64,000 nucleotides of DNA from Bacteroidales bacterium (GTDB lineage Bacteria > Bacteroidota > Bacteroidia > Bacteroidales > WCHB1-69), in the NCBI GenBank assembly GCA_017615795.1, contig JAFZZK010000013.1, positions 94,855-158,854 of the forward strand. The letters run 5' to 3'. Both the position numbers and the translations under genes were made by a program. The notes under the pieces are model-generated. The model made no database searches, had not been told where the DNA came from, and saw only the letters and a list, made by a program, of their open reading frames with translations. This document shows positions 26,145 to 35,415 of this stretch, piece by piece (position 1 is the first letter of the stretch; every line of letters begins with the position of its first letter).

Positions 26145-28610
26145 TTAATTCCCCATTCCTTGTCCACCGCCGCCTTGGGCTTGTGCCTGTGCGCCCTCTA
26201 ATTCCATCTTGCCGAACTTGAAGGTGATGCCGGCACGGATGCTGCGGCCCATCCAACTGGTCCACGTGGTGCTGTTGACCGTGTAATAGGGATTGTTGAT
26301 GTCGGTGCCCATCCTGTTCCAGTTGAAGATGTCATGCACATCCAAATGGATGGAGATGCGACGCTTCCAGAACTCGGCGCGCAGGCCGGCATCGATGCTG
26401 TAGCGCGGACGCGTGACCGTGAACATCGAAACGCTCTTGGAACTGTAGTTCGCCGAGGCATTCACCTCCAACACTTTCCAAAGCTTGGCCCAGAAGTTGA
26501 GGCGGAAGCTGTATCCGAGGTTGTCCACCTTGTAGGGCTCGGCCTCGTTGCGGAACTGGAATGAGGATTTCATATAATACATATTGGCATAGAAACGGAT
26601 GTTCATAAAGGCCTTGAGCCGGTACATCACGTTGAGTTCGGCGCCGGTGTTGAGCGACTTGCCGGCGTTAACTGGCATAGAGAATGAAACAATGCGTCCG
26701 AAGAAAGGACTGTAGGCCACATCCGACTGCGTGCTGAACTCATCCTTGCTGTTCTTGAACCAGGCGTTGATGCCAATGTTGCCGAACTTGTTGATGTATT
26801 TGCTCCAACCCGCCTCTATGGAGTTGGTGAACGCCTGCCGCAAATCCGGATTGCCGGTGGCGTATCCGTCCTCACCGTATTCAATGCGGGTGCACAAATC
26901 ATCGCCGCTGGGGTTGTTCACGCGGCGTGTGTAGCTGAGCTTGAAGTTGTGCATATTCTTGGTGCGGTAACTCAGGTGCAAAGAGGGATAGAAGCCCAGG
27001 TATCCTTTGTGTACATTATAAGTGGGGTCGTTGAGAATCAGAAGGTTGTAAATCTCGTACTCGGTGCGCAGACCGCCTTTGAGCGTAAAGCCGCCGAAAC
27101 GGTGCTGCAAAGTGACGTAGGCATCCACGCTGCCATCCCGGGTGCGCACGTCCTTGGAACGAATCTCATCCATAACATACTCATTCGTGGAAAATATCAA
27201 CGTGTCGTAACGGGAATAATTCACCCCTGGGTCAAAATTGCCAGACACGCCCAGCTCAATCTCCCCATCCTTGTGGTAGGGGATGGTATAATCCAACGAG
27301 GCATCTATGCTTGCCATACGGAACCTGTTTTGCTGCTTCTGATCTTTGTCCAGATCATTCAAAAAGAGGTAATCGCGCAATGCATCTCCATTTTGTTTAC
27401 GCCCCCAGGTCCAAAAGCTCATATCGGCGCTGATTTTGTGGCCCTTGCTGTTGAACTTGTGCTCGTACCACAAGCCGCCGTAACCGCCGCCTCCGACGAC
27501 GTCTTGTTTTTGATTGTTGAAGAAGGAACGGTCACTCGGGTTGTAGATGTATTCTTGGTAGAAGGTGGAATCCAAATAGGTGTAACCTCCAAAACTGGGA
27601 TAAGTGCCCGCCCAGAAGTAGATGCTGTTCATCGTATCGGGAGAGTAGGAACCGTTGATGTAGAGGCCAAAGCTATGGTCCCTTTGTCTGAACTGGTTGA
27701 TGCTATGAATGGTCGAGGAGGTGTCGCCGGCATCGGTCAGCATTGTGCCGAAGGATTCGCTGTTGTTCTTGTTGATGCTGTAGGAATAGTTGAGGTAGGT
27801 GCTGATGGAGAACTTTTCATTGGCATAGACGTAGGAGAGGAAGGGCGTGATGTTGGGGGTGGAGGAGCCGCGCACGCCGAAGCTGATGAAACTGTTCTTT
27901 TTGATCTTGGAGGTGGTGATGATGTTGATGATGCCGCCGCTGCCCTGGGCGCTGTAGCGTGCCGACGGGTTGGTGATGACCTCGATTTTCTCGATGCTGC
28001 CCGCGGGCATCTGCTGGATGAAGTTCTTGAGTGCCTCGGCGTTCATGTTGGAGGGCTTGTTGTTGATCCAGATCTCCACGGAGGAGACTCCGCGCAGGGT
28101 GACGTTGCCCTCCACGTCCACTTCCACGCCGGGGGCGTTCTGCAGGGCGTCCGCTGCGGAACCCGACTGTATGGTGGGGTCTTCGGCCACGTTGTAGAGC
28201 GTCTTCTCTCCATCCACCATATAGACGGGCTTCTCTCCCACAATCTGCACTTCCTGCAGGTCGGTGCTGCTCTTGTGCATCGGGATGTCGCCCAAATCGA
28301 TGGTCTTGGAATCCCCGCCAATGCGAACCGGGATGTTCACCCGCTCGTAACCGACCAAGGTGGCCACAAACTGGTATTCGCCGGCCAAAATGTTCGACAT
28401 CTGGAACTTGCCCTGAGCATCAGACAAGGATCTGCCGATCATCTGTGCGGAAGAGTCCGGGGTCATCAGCAAAATGTTGGCGAACATAACCTTCTCGTTG
28501 TTCAGAGAATCCACCATGGTCCCCGTAAGGGTGTAACGTCCCTGAGCAGACAGGAGATTTGCCAGCGTGATCAACAGGGAAAAGTAGAACAGCTTCTTCA
28601 TAAAATTCAT
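26145..28610 (-). CDS. TonB-dependent-receptor-like outer-membrane barrel (OMP_b-brl_3 type)
   Basis: 821 residues. A signal peptide (ending 'NLLSAQ') is followed by a carboxypeptidase-regulatory-like beta-sandwich (about 25-105, 'YTLTGTMVDSLNNEKVMFAN'). A plug-like domain comes next (about 120-225, 'ADALQNAPGVEVDVEGNVTL' and 'IEKIEVITNPSARYSAQGSG'), then a long C-terminal barrel ending 'RAGITFKFGKMELEG' and a Gln/Gly-rich tail. Such proteins are found throughout Bacteroidota and often import or bind unknown substrates. No SusD partner lies nearby. The start at 28610 (MNFMKK) or 28601 (MKK) both give the signal peptide. Confidence 0.85.
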   Translation of the reverse strand: MNFMKKLFYFSLLITLANLLSAQGRYTLTGTMVDSLNNEKVMFANILLMTPDSSAQMIGRSLSDAQGKFQMSNILAGEYQFVATLVGYERVNIPVRIGGDSKTIDLGDIPMHKSSTDLQEVQIVGEKPVYMVDGEKTLYNVAEDPTIQSGSAADALQNAPGVEVDVEGNVTLRGVSSVEIWINNKPSNMNAEALKNFIQQMPAGSIEKIEVITNPSARYSAQGSGGIINIITTSKIKKNSFISFGVRGSSTPNITPFLSYVYANEKFSISTYLNYSYSINKNNSESFGTMLTDAGDTSSTIHSINQFRQRDHSFGLYINGSYSPDTMNSIYFWAGTYPSFGGYTYLDSTFYQEYIYNPSDRSFFNNQKQDVVGGGGYGGLWYEHKFNSKGHKISADMSFWTWGRKQNGDALRDYLFLNDLDKDQKQQNRFRMASIDASLDYTIPYHKDGEIELGVSGNFDPGVNYSRYDTLIFSTNEYVMDEIRSKDVRTRDGSVDAYVTLQHRFGGFTLKGGLRTEYEIYNLLILNDPTYNVHKGYLGFYPSLHLSYRTKNMHNFKLSYTRRVNNPSGDDLCTRIEYGEDGYATGNPDLRQAFTNSIEAGWSKYINKFGNIGINAWFKNSKDEFSTQSDVAYSPFFGRIVSFSMPVNAGKSLNTGAELNVMYRLKAFMNIRFYANMYYMKSSFQFRNEAEPYKVDNLGYSFRLNFWAKLWKVLEVNASANYSSKSVSMFTVTRPRYSIDAGLRAEFWKRRISIHLDVHDIFNWNRMGTDINNPYYTVNSTTWTSWMGRSIRAGITFKFGKMELEGAQAQAQGGGGQGMGN

Positions 28611-28716
28611 TGTTTGTTGCAGCACTTATTACTAACGAAAGTATGACGAATAAATTGCAGAAGGTGCCATTTTAGTTAAAAAATATAAATATAGTATTCA
28701 ATGTCGGATTTTTTAT

Positions 28717-28724
28717 TATTTTTG
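28717..28724 (+). promoter_or_regulatory. -7 box upstream of the DUF937-like gene
   Basis: TATTTTTG matches TAnnTTTG and lies 35 bases before the ATG at 28760. No good -33 element is present. It lies in the divergent region shared with the outer-membrane barrel gene. Confidence 0.55.
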
Positions 28725-28759
28725 CGCAATTATAATGTAACCCTTTAAATTATTAAATT

Positions 28760-29269
28760 ATGGATCTGAACAATATTATTTCCTCTCTCACAGGCAACAA
28801 CCTTATTGGAGAAATCAGCAAAAAGTTCAACATTGATACGAATAAAATCGTGTCCGTCATCAAGGCGGCCATTCCTAAATTCATAAGTGCCATGCATTCC
28901 AATGCATCCACATCTGCAGGAGCCTCTGCGCTCAGCCAGGCACTCAGTGAACACGCAGGTCAGGCTCTTGGTCTTAACATAGAGGATGGTATGAAGATTC
29001 TGAAAAAGATTTTCGGCGGAAACCTTGGTTCCGTGGTCTCGGGTTTGTCTTCTCAGACCAGCACTTCCAATGAACAAGTGTCCAACATCCTGGCAGCCAT
29101 AGCACCCAATTTGTTGTCTGTGTTGGGTAATGGTAATTTCTCTGTCGGCAATTTGGGTGGTCTGCTCGGCGGTCTGCTTGGCGGCTCCAGTTCCAGTTCC
29201 AGCTCCAGTGCCGCCTCCACTGCTGGAAAGATATTGGGAGGTTTGTTTGGCAAACTGAAGAAAAAATAG
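28760..29269 (+). CDS. DUF937-like protein with low-complexity tail
   Basis: 169 residues without a signal peptide. The first 115 residues are helical, with 'LNNIISSLTGNNLIGEISKK' and repeated amphipathic 'LGSVVSGLSSQ' and 'NILAAIAPNLLSVLG' segments like those of DUF937/YidB proteins. The end is Gly/Leu- and Ser-rich ('GGLLGGLLGGSSSS') and closes with 'GKILGGLFGKLKKK', an amphipathic, possibly membrane-interacting helix. The function is unknown. Confidence 0.65.
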   Translation: MDLNNIISSLTGNNLIGEISKKFNIDTNKIVSVIKAAIPKFISAMHSNASTSAGASALSQALSEHAGQALGLNIEDGMKILKKIFGGNLGSVVSGLSSQTSTSNEQVSNILAAIAPNLLSVLGNGNFSVGNLGGLLGGLLGGSSSSSSSSAASTAGKILGGLFGKLKKK

Positions 29270-29327
29270 TTAAGGATACAAGTTCGGCTTTTAAACCTTT
29301 TTGTGTTTTTGTATTCTGACACAATCG

Positions 29328-29351
29328 GTTTTTTCCGAAAAACTTTTTTTT
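29328..29351 (+). terminator. Weak terminator-like hairpin
   Basis: GTTTTT (29328-29333) pairs with AAAAAC (29338-29343) around TCCG, followed by eight T residues. The stem is AT-rich, so efficiency is doubtful; it lies between the DUF937-like gene and the next secreted protein gene. Confidence 0.4.
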
Positions 29352-29381
29352 AAAATTAATATTAATTTAAACTTATTTGAA

Positions 29382-29942
29382 ATGAAAAAATTATTATTGA
29401 CACTCGCACTTGGATTGCTTTGTTTCACTGGTTTCTCCCAATTTACCGAAGAAGACGGAAACTACACTTACCACAATGAGTACACAACTGAGAATGCTCA
29501 CAGAAAAGTCGTCAACTTTTTGAATACATTCAACAGCTCCACGCAATCTGCCGAAATCAAATCTGATGAAGAAACGCTCGTTAAAGCCCAAATTGTCATG
29601 AACGTAAAGGTTGCCTACAACCCGTTTGCAGGTGGCTTTGTTGAGAATTTCCAGATGGATGTCACGTTCAAGATTGAAGGTGACCACGTGACAGTTCTTG
29701 GAGACAATTTCTACACGATCAATGTCTACAGCGGCTATGGTACCAATAAAAAGGTGCAAACATATAGCGAACGGGTTGAAGAATACGAAAAGGCTTCTCG
29801 TGGCCTTAACAGCGGCACCTTGAAAGGCAAGGAGAAAAAGGAAGCCAAGGAAGTTGTTGAAGACTGGGAAGAAACCTCAGCAGCTATTAACAAAGAGTTT
29901 AATGAGAGATTTGTAAACGGTTTGAAGAACAAACTCAAATAG
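29382..29942 (+). CDS. Secreted protein of unknown function (DUF4468-like)
   Basis: 186 residues. A clear signal peptide (1-20, 'MKKLLLTLALGLLCFTGFSQ') is followed by a beta-rich domain ('NGYTYHNEYTTENA'-type start, then 'ADHVTVLGDNFYTINVY'-type strands) and a charged helical C terminus ('KGKEKKEAKEVVEDWEE'). The arrangement resembles small exported Bacteroidota proteins with a DUF4468-like fold, but the match is loose. ATG 29382 is chosen because the in-frame extension upstream has no sense as a leader. It ends before a strong bidirectional terminator. Confidence 0.6.
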   Translation: MKKLLLTLALGLLCFTGFSQFTEEDGNYTYHNEYTTENAHRKVVNFLNTFNSSTQSAEIKSDEETLVKAQIVMNVKVAYNPFAGGFVENFQMDVTFKIEGDHVTVLGDNFYTINVYSGYGTNKKVQTYSERVEEYEKASRGLNSGTLKGKEKKEAKEVVEDWEETSAAINKEFNERFVNGLKNKLK

Positions 29943-29984
29943 TGTATGTTTTGGGTTGTAGGACCTAACCATCAATGATTCAAT

Positions 29985-30021
29985 AAAAAAGGCGACTAAA
30001 ATTTAGTCGCCTTTTCTTTTT
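29985..30021. terminator. Bidirectional terminator between convergent genes
   Basis: GGCGACTAAA (29991-30000) and TTTAGTCGCC (30002-30011) form a near-continuous palindrome, flanked by six A residues on the left and a T-rich tract on the right. It can terminate both the secreted-protein gene (plus) and the acyl-CoA synthetase gene (minus). Confidence 0.88.
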
Positions 30022-30042
30022 GGGGATAAAAATGGGAATACT

Positions 30043-32115
30043 TTATTTTTCAATGCGTATTCTTGCATCCACGGCGGTTACGTAGCGAGGGTTCCCGAGC
30101 AGCGGGTTGAGGTCCATCTCCACAATTTCGGGAGCGGCCTGCACCAGTGCGCTCACGCGGGCAATCTGGTCTGCATAAAGGTCGATGTTGACAGGCTCCT
30201 GTCCGCGTACGCCTTGCAGGATCTTGTAGCCGCGCAACTTCGTGAGCATTTGCTTGGCTTCGTCAGCCGTGATGGGAGCCAGTGCGGACTGCACATCCTT
30301 CAGCACCTCAATGAAGATGCCGCCCAAGCCGAAGAATATCTGATGACCGAACTTATCGTCGCGGATGGCGCCGATATAGACATCCGTGCCGTCCAGCATC
30401 GGGTACATCTCCACGGCGTAGGTGTCCTTGATTGCCATGAGGCGGTCGAACTCTTTGCTGACGGTGTCCAAATCCTTGACGTTGAGTGTCACGCCGCCCA
30501 CATCGGACTTGTGCAGCGGGCCCACGACCTTCATCACTAACGGTGTGTCCTTGCCACAGTTTACTTCTTTGGCGAATTGCAGGGCGTACTCTTTCTTGTC
30601 CACCTCCACACTGCGTTTGCGGGAGATGCCGGCGGCGTCCAGCAATTCGTTGTAGTCGGCAATCTCCAGATAGCCGCTTTCGCACTTGTCGATGGTCTTG
30701 CGGATGCGGGCTACGTCAACTTGCGGCAACTCCACGTTCTCGGGTTGCGGTTTCGGGGTGTTCCACACTTTGACAAGGGCGTTGCCCAACACGCACTCCT
30801 CGGGGAAATTAATACGGCCTTTGGCGATGAAATCCTCGATCTCCTGCTTCACGTTGATGATGGATGGCAGCACGGGGAAGATGGGCTTCTTGCATGTCTT
30901 CATCTTCTCATCAAGCAAATCATAGACTTCCTTGTTGGAGAAGAGGCCGGGTGAGCCGAAGATGACGACTGAGAAGTCGATGTCGGTGTAGTCGTTCTCG
31001 ACGGCGTCGATGATATAGCCGAGTTGTTCGGCAGTACCGGTGGCGAGGAAGTCGATGGGGTTGCCCACGGAGGAGCCTCCGAAGAGTTTGGAAAGCAGGG
31101 CAGGGCTGGCGGGGTGGTCCTTGAGCGGGGGCACTTCCAATCCGCCGTCACTCAACACGTCGGTGAGCATCACGGCGGGGCCGCCTGCGTGGGTAATGAC
31201 GGCGCAACGATTACCCTTTAATTCGGGGTACATGAAGACGCCGCACACGGTAGTCAACTCTTGGCGGTTATGGCAACGCACAATGCCGGCTTTTTGGAAC
31301 AGGGCGTCCACGGCGGCGTCGTTGGTGGCCAAAGCACCGGTGTGCGACGAAGCCGCACGCGAGCCGGCAGCTGAACCGCCCGACTTGATGGCTGCAATCT
31401 TACAACCTTTGTTGATGAGGTTGCGGCTGTGCTTCAGCAAACGATGCGGGTCGCCAATCTTCTCCATGTAGAGCATGATGACACGACTCGACTTCTCGGG
31501 GTCGAAAGTCTCGTCCAAATGTTCCAGCACATCCTCAATGCCGAGTTGCGCGCTGTTGCCTACGGCCCAAACACTGTTGAATTTCAGGCCGTTGCTCATG
31601 CCGTACTCTTTGATGAACACAGCGGTGGCACCGCTTCCCGTGATGAAATCCACACCCTTGGGGTCAAGTTTCGGAATCGGCGTGTCGAAGCAGCCGCTAT
31701 AGTTGGTGTTGAGGAATCCTGTGCAGTTGGGGCCGATGAGGGAGCCATTCACGGCGTTGATGGCATCCACGATATGCTTTTCGATGGCAGCACCTTCGGC
31801 GTTCTCCTCCGAAAATCCCGCGCTGACGATGATGAAGCCTTGGGTTCCTTTCTGCTGCGTCAGCACGTCCACCGTGTGGGCGCAGAACTTGGCCGCGATG
31901 CAGAGGATGGCGCAATCCACCTGCGGCAGATCTTCCACCTGCTTGTAGCACTTGATGCCCTGTACCTCGTCTTCTTTGGGGTTCACGGCGTAAACTTCGC
32001 CCTTGAAGGCACTCTCCAACAGATTTTTCAGGGCTTTGCCGCCCGGTTTGTGAATGTCACTGGATGCACCGCACACCACGATGCTCTTGGGATTGATCAG
32101 TTTTTGGTTAATCAT
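30043..32115 (-). CDS. ADP-forming acyl-CoA (acetate-CoA) ligase, fused alpha and beta subunits
   Basis: 690 residues. Domain order: CoA-binding Rossmann domain (about 5-135, 'PKSIVVCGASSD'), succinyl-CoA-ligase-like middle region with the phosphohistidine motif 'SHTGAL' (His258), then an ATP-grasp domain from about 480 ('TPLVMKVVGPLHKSDVGGV'). The enzyme makes ATP from an acyl-CoA, ADP and phosphate, here probably acetyl-CoA to acetate, a fermentative ATP source. ATG 32115 was chosen because it directly starts 'MINQKLINPKSI', the expected N terminus. A large hairpin lies between it and the upstream phosphohexomutase gene. Confidence 0.88.
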   Translation of the reverse strand: MINQKLINPKSIVVCGASSDIHKPGGKALKNLLESAFKGEVYAVNPKEDEVQGIKCYKQVEDLPQVDCAILCIAAKFCAHTVDVLTQQKGTQGFIIVSAGFSEENAEGAAIEKHIVDAINAVNGSLIGPNCTGFLNTNYSGCFDTPIPKLDPKGVDFITGSGATAVFIKEYGMSNGLKFNSVWAVGNSAQLGIEDVLEHLDETFDPEKSSRVIMLYMEKIGDPHRLLKHSRNLINKGCKIAAIKSGGSAAGSRAASSHTGALATNDAAVDALFQKAGIVRCHNRQELTTVCGVFMYPELKGNRCAVITHAGGPAVMLTDVLSDGGLEVPPLKDHPASPALLSKLFGGSSVGNPIDFLATGTAEQLGYIIDAVENDYTDIDFSVVIFGSPGLFSNKEVYDLLDEKMKTCKKPIFPVLPSIINVKQEIEDFIAKGRINFPEECVLGNALVKVWNTPKPQPENVELPQVDVARIRKTIDKCESGYLEIADYNELLDAAGISRKRSVEVDKKEYALQFAKEVNCGKDTPLVMKVVGPLHKSDVGGVTLNVKDLDTVSKEFDRLMAIKDTYAVEMYPMLDGTDVYIGAIRDDKFGHQIFFGLGGIFIEVLKDVQSALAPITADEAKQMLTKLRGYKILQGVRGQEPVNIDLYADQIARVSALVQAAPEIVEMDLNPLLGNPRYVTAVDARIRIEK

Positions 32116-32133
32116 AAATCTTTTTTGTTTTGC

Positions 32134-32171
32134 AAAAATCGCCCCGTGTGTGCAGGAATGCATCGGGGCGA
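32134..32171 (-). terminator. Hairpin with T run between phosphohexomutase and acyl-CoA ligase genes
   Basis: TCGCCCCG (32139-32146) pairs with CGGGGCGA (32164-32171), with an inner TGCA/TGCA helix. Read on the minus strand five T residues follow. It lies 18 bases after the mutase stop and about 20 before the ligase start, so it may act as a terminator or attenuator. Confidence 0.72.
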
Positions 32172-32188
32172 CATTATTATTGTATTGT

Positions 32189-33925
32189 TTATTTTGCGAT
32201 ATCTTTTTTCAACTTGTCGATGCGTGCGGCGAGTGTCTCTTCGATAGAGTCGATGCTGGCGCGCTTGCCGGCATTCTCCACCACGCTGAAATAGAACTTG
32301 ATTTTGGGCTCGGTGCCAGAGGGCCGCACGGTGACTTTGCTGCCGTCAGCGGTGAAGAACTGTAGCACGTTGGAGGTCGGCAGGTTGATGATGGTGTTGG
32401 TCTTGTTGGCGAAGTCGAAGGACTTGGAGACGGAATAATCCTTCATCATGATGACGGGCTGGCCGCCTAATTTCTTGGGCGGGTGGTTGCGGTAGTTGGC
32501 CATCATGGCCTGAATCTCCTCCACGCCGGCCTTGCCGGTCTTGGTGAGGGAAAGCAGATCCTCCTTGTAGAAGCCGTATTCTTTGTAGATGTCGTTGAGC
32601 ACCTGGGCAAGCAGCTTGTGGCCGGCTTTGCCGTTGGCCATGTAGTAGGCGGCCATCTCGGCGATGAGGCAGCATGCGGAAACGGCATCCTTGTCGCGCA
32701 CAAAGTCTCCGATAAGGTAACCGTAGCTCTCCTCCCCGCCGCAGACGAATGTTCTTGTGCCCTCGTTTTGGAGGATGGCTTCGGCGATGTATTTGAATCC
32801 GGTGAGCACGTCCATGCATTCCACATTGAAATCGGTGGCGATGTCCTTGATGAGGTCGGTGGTGACGATGGTCTTGACCACGAACTGGTCGCCGGTGAGT
32901 TTCCCGTTATGTTGCCATTGGGAAAGCATGTAGTGGAAAAGGAGGGTGCCGGTTTGGTTGCCGTTGAGGAGGCGCATTCTCCCGTTGGCGTCACGGATGG
33001 CGATGCCCACGCGGTCGGCATCGGGGTCGGTGGCGAGGATGAGGTCGGCCTCCACCTCGTCAGCTTTCTTTAGCGCCAATTCGAGTGCGCTCTTTTCTTC
33101 GGGGTTGGGCGACTTGACCGTCGGGAAATTGCCGTCGGGCTTGGCCTGTTCGTCGACAAGGTATATGTTCTTGAACCCGTACATGTCCAGTGCCTTGGGC
33201 ACCATGGTGATGCCGGTTCCGTGCAGAGGAGTGTAGACGATTTTCAGGGACTTGGCCTTCTTGACGGCTGCAGGATTGAGCGAGAGGGCGGCGATTTTGT
33301 CCAAATAGACTTTGTCCACATCCTCGCCGATGATGTGGATGAGTTTCTCGTTGCGGTTCCACTTGACTTGCTTGAGGGTCGTGATGTTGTTCACCTCGGC
33401 GATGACGTTCTTGTCGTGTGGGGGCACGAGTTGTCCGCCGTCTTCCCAATAGACCTTATATCCGTTGTATTCGCGGGGATTGTGGGAGGCGGTGACCATC
33501 ACGCCGGCCTGGCAGTGGAGATGCCGCACGGCGAAGGAGAGCTCCGGCGTGGGGCGCAGGTCTTCGAAAAGGAAGACTTCTATCTTGTTCGCGGAGAGGA
33601 TGTCAGCGGTGATTTCGGCGAATTCGCGGCTTTGGAGACGCGAGTCGTGCGAAATGGCCACTTTGATTTTCTGACTCTTGAAACATTTGAGGAGGTAGTT
33701 TGCCAGGCCTTGCGTTGCAAAGCCGACCGTGTAGCGGTTCATGCGGTTGGTGCCGACACCCATGATGCCGCGCAGGCCACCCGTCCCGAACTCTAATGTG
33801 CGGTAAAACGCCTCCGTCAGTTCTTGCGGGTTTTCTTTTTGGAGACGACGAATCTCGTCCTTGAATTTTGGTTCATAATCTTCTTCTAACCAAGTATTGA
33901 TTCTTTGTTCAGTTGATGCTTCCAT
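32189..33925 (-). CDS. Phospho-sugar mutase (phosphoglucomutase/phosphomannomutase)
   Basis: 578 residues, typical of the long Bacteroidota phosphoglucomutase type. The active-site phosphoserine loop is 'TASHNP' (Ser147), the metal loop is 'ATDPDADRVGIA' near residue 300, the sugar-binding 'GGEESYGY' lies near 405, and the phosphate-binding 'VRPSGTEPKIKFY' lies near 540. It interconverts hexose 1- and 6-phosphates. ATG 33925 is preferred over an upstream ATG (33955) because the promoter -7 box lies at 33945-33952. Its neighbours, a ROK glucokinase and an ATP-forming ligase, suggest hexose metabolism. Confidence 0.9.
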   Translation of the reverse strand: MEASTEQRINTWLEEDYEPKFKDEIRRLQKENPQELTEAFYRTLEFGTGGLRGIMGVGTNRMNRYTVGFATQGLANYLLKCFKSQKIKVAISHDSRLQSREFAEITADILSANKIEVFLFEDLRPTPELSFAVRHLHCQAGVMVTASHNPREYNGYKVYWEDGGQLVPPHDKNVIAEVNNITTLKQVKWNRNEKLIHIIGEDVDKVYLDKIAALSLNPAAVKKAKSLKIVYTPLHGTGITMVPKALDMYGFKNIYLVDEQAKPDGNFPTVKSPNPEEKSALELALKKADEVEADLILATDPDADRVGIAIRDANGRMRLLNGNQTGTLLFHYMLSQWQHNGKLTGDQFVVKTIVTTDLIKDIATDFNVECMDVLTGFKYIAEAILQNEGTRTFVCGGEESYGYLIGDFVRDKDAVSACCLIAEMAAYYMANGKAGHKLLAQVLNDIYKEYGFYKEDLLSLTKTGKAGVEEIQAMMANYRNHPPKKLGGQPVIMMKDYSVSKSFDFANKTNTIINLPTSNVLQFFTADGSKVTVRPSGTEPKIKFYFSVVENAGKRASIDSIEETLAARIDKLKKDIAK

Positions 33926-33944
33926 AGATAAGGATATTAGGCCG

Positions 33945-33952
33945 CAAAAGTA
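33945..33952 (-). promoter_or_regulatory. -7 box of the phosphohexomutase gene
   Basis: TACTTTTG on the minus strand matches TAnnTTTG, 19 bases before the chosen ATG. Its position decides between the two possible start codons. Confidence 0.65.
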
Positions 33953-34023
33953 CAAAAATTACATGATGTTGTCAAGGTACAAAACATATATTTTGTGTAA
34001 AAAATGGCGCATGTTTGCGATAG

Positions 34024-35163
34024 TTATTGTTCAGGATGGGAAAAGACAGACGCCCCATGGCCGCTGTCGATTTGATGCAGGGCGTAGCAGTAGGCGCCGA
34101 TGGTGGTGGCCACGCTGGTGCCGATGTGGGAGGTGACCACGCCGAGGCGCTTCTGGGTGTCGCAGAGGGTGGTCTCGTCGGTGCCGTAGAGGGGGATGGC
34201 ACGTTGCTCGCCGCGGACAAAAGCCTCGAACTCGCTTTCGTCCTCCAAGTTGTAGACGTAGGAGGGCACGCGGGGGAGTGTCTGCCCTGAGCGGGTGCTC
34301 ATCTGTGCGCGCAGTTCGCGCAGCAGGGCGGGCATGAAGAGTGTGTGCGATTTGGAGAGACCGCCGCCGAGGACGATGATGCCGTCCAGGATGGTCACGC
34401 ATTGCGCGATGGTGTAACCTGCCACCTCGCCGAAAGTGCTGAAGGCCTTGCGTGCTGCCTCGCGGTCGCCCTCCTTCTCGCCGTTTGCGATGAGGAAGAT
34501 GTCGAGCGAGTCGGTGTAGTCTTTTGCCAATGGGTCGTTGGCATACATATTATAATAATATAGTATGGCGCGTTGGGAGACGCCCTCCTCCACGATCAGT
34601 TCCGGCTGCAGCTTGTTGGGGGTGCAGTATATTTCGGAACAGCAGTTGTCGCCGATGTACATCTGGCCGTGCGAGGTGACGCCGATGCCGAAGCCGGTGC
34701 CGAGGATGAATCCGATGAGGTTGTGGTACTGCTTCACGCTGCCGGCGTCGTGGAGCCGCCGGTTGACGTCGGGCAGGGTGCCGGCCAGTGCCTCGCCGTA
34801 GGTGAAGAGGTCGGCATCGTTGTTGATGAAGACGGGCATGTTGAAGCGGCGTTGAAGATAAGGGCCGAGGGCCACGCCGCCCTCGAAGGCGGGGAAGTTG
34901 GTGAGCCGGGTGGGGAAGATGCCGTTGGGGTAGTCGGCCGGGCCTGGGAAGGCGAAGCTGAGCGCCACGGGTTTCTCGGGCAAGGCGCGGATGGTCTGCT
35001 CGAAACCGGCGGTGAGGTTGGCGAGACACTTGTCGAGGTCGCGCGCCTCGGAGGGGAATTCAATGGTTCCGGTGATGGGTTTGTTGCCGCGCAGGGCGGT
35101 GAAGCGGAAATGGGTGCCGCCTGCATCCAGGGTCACCACGGTTCTCGGGTCGTTGTCGTACAT
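34024..35163 (-). CDS. ROK-family sugar kinase, probable glucokinase
   Basis: 379 residues. An ASKHA ATPase fold with the phosphate-1 loop 'LDAGGTHFRF' (12-21), 'FAFPGPADY' (about 70), 'FINNDADLFTYGEA' (about 112-125, containing the catalytic Asp), 'GFILGTGFGIGV' (about 150) and 'IVLGGGLSKSH' (about 270). ROK kinases phosphorylate glucose or related sugars at C6 with ATP. A canonical ROK zinc cluster (CxCGxxGC) is not visible, as in other Bacteroidota members of this subgroup. It is divergent from rplV. Confidence 0.82.
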   Translation of the reverse strand: MYDNDPRTVVTLDAGGTHFRFTALRGNKPITGTIEFPSEARDLDKCLANLTAGFEQTIRALPEKPVALSFAFPGPADYPNGIFPTRLTNFPAFEGGVALGPYLQRRFNMPVFINNDADLFTYGEALAGTLPDVNRRLHDAGSVKQYHNLIGFILGTGFGIGVTSHGQMYIGDNCCSEIYCTPNKLQPELIVEEGVSQRAILYYYNMYANDPLAKDYTDSLDIFLIANGEKEGDREAARKAFSTFGEVAGYTIAQCVTILDGIIVLGGGLSKSHTLFMPALLRELRAQMSTRSGQTLPRVPSYVYNLEDESEFEAFVRGEQRAIPLYGTDETTLCDTQKRLGVVTSHIGTSVATTIGAYCYALHQIDSGHGASVFSHPEQ

Positions 35164-35188
35164 ATCGGGTCTGTTTTGAATGAGGGCG

Positions 35189-35196
35189 CAAATTTA
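35189..35196 (-). promoter_or_regulatory. -7 box of the ROK kinase gene
   Basis: TAAATTTG on the minus strand fits TAnnTTTG, 26 bases before the ATG. Confidence 0.55.
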
Positions 35197-35310
35197 ATAA
35201 ATATATGGGGAATGGAATGCCCGAAAAAAAACTGCCGGATAGAAAAGTTATGAAATGAAAATAATGGAGAAAAAATATTTATAAACAGTGAATTGTATAA
35301 AAAAAAATAT

Positions 35311-35318
35311 TATTTTTG
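35311..35318 (+). promoter_or_regulatory. -7 box of the rplV-rpsE operon
   Basis: TATTTTTG matches TAnnTTTG. The leader to the rplV ATG is about 90 bases and AT-rich. This shows that the internal part of the S10-spc operon has its own transcription start in this genome. Confidence 0.65.
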
Positions 35319-35415
35319 CCGCCCGAATGAAAAGTGTGGGAGAATGAGGGGCTTGATAATAGATAAAACACTGATTTATAGATAAATATATTATAAAAAA
35401 AGAGAAAATAAAACA

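Noticed and set aside
26949-28646. 565-codon plus-strand frame over the TonB-type barrel gene
   Set aside because: The minus strand has signal peptide, plug and barrel features; the plus frame is a composition artefact.
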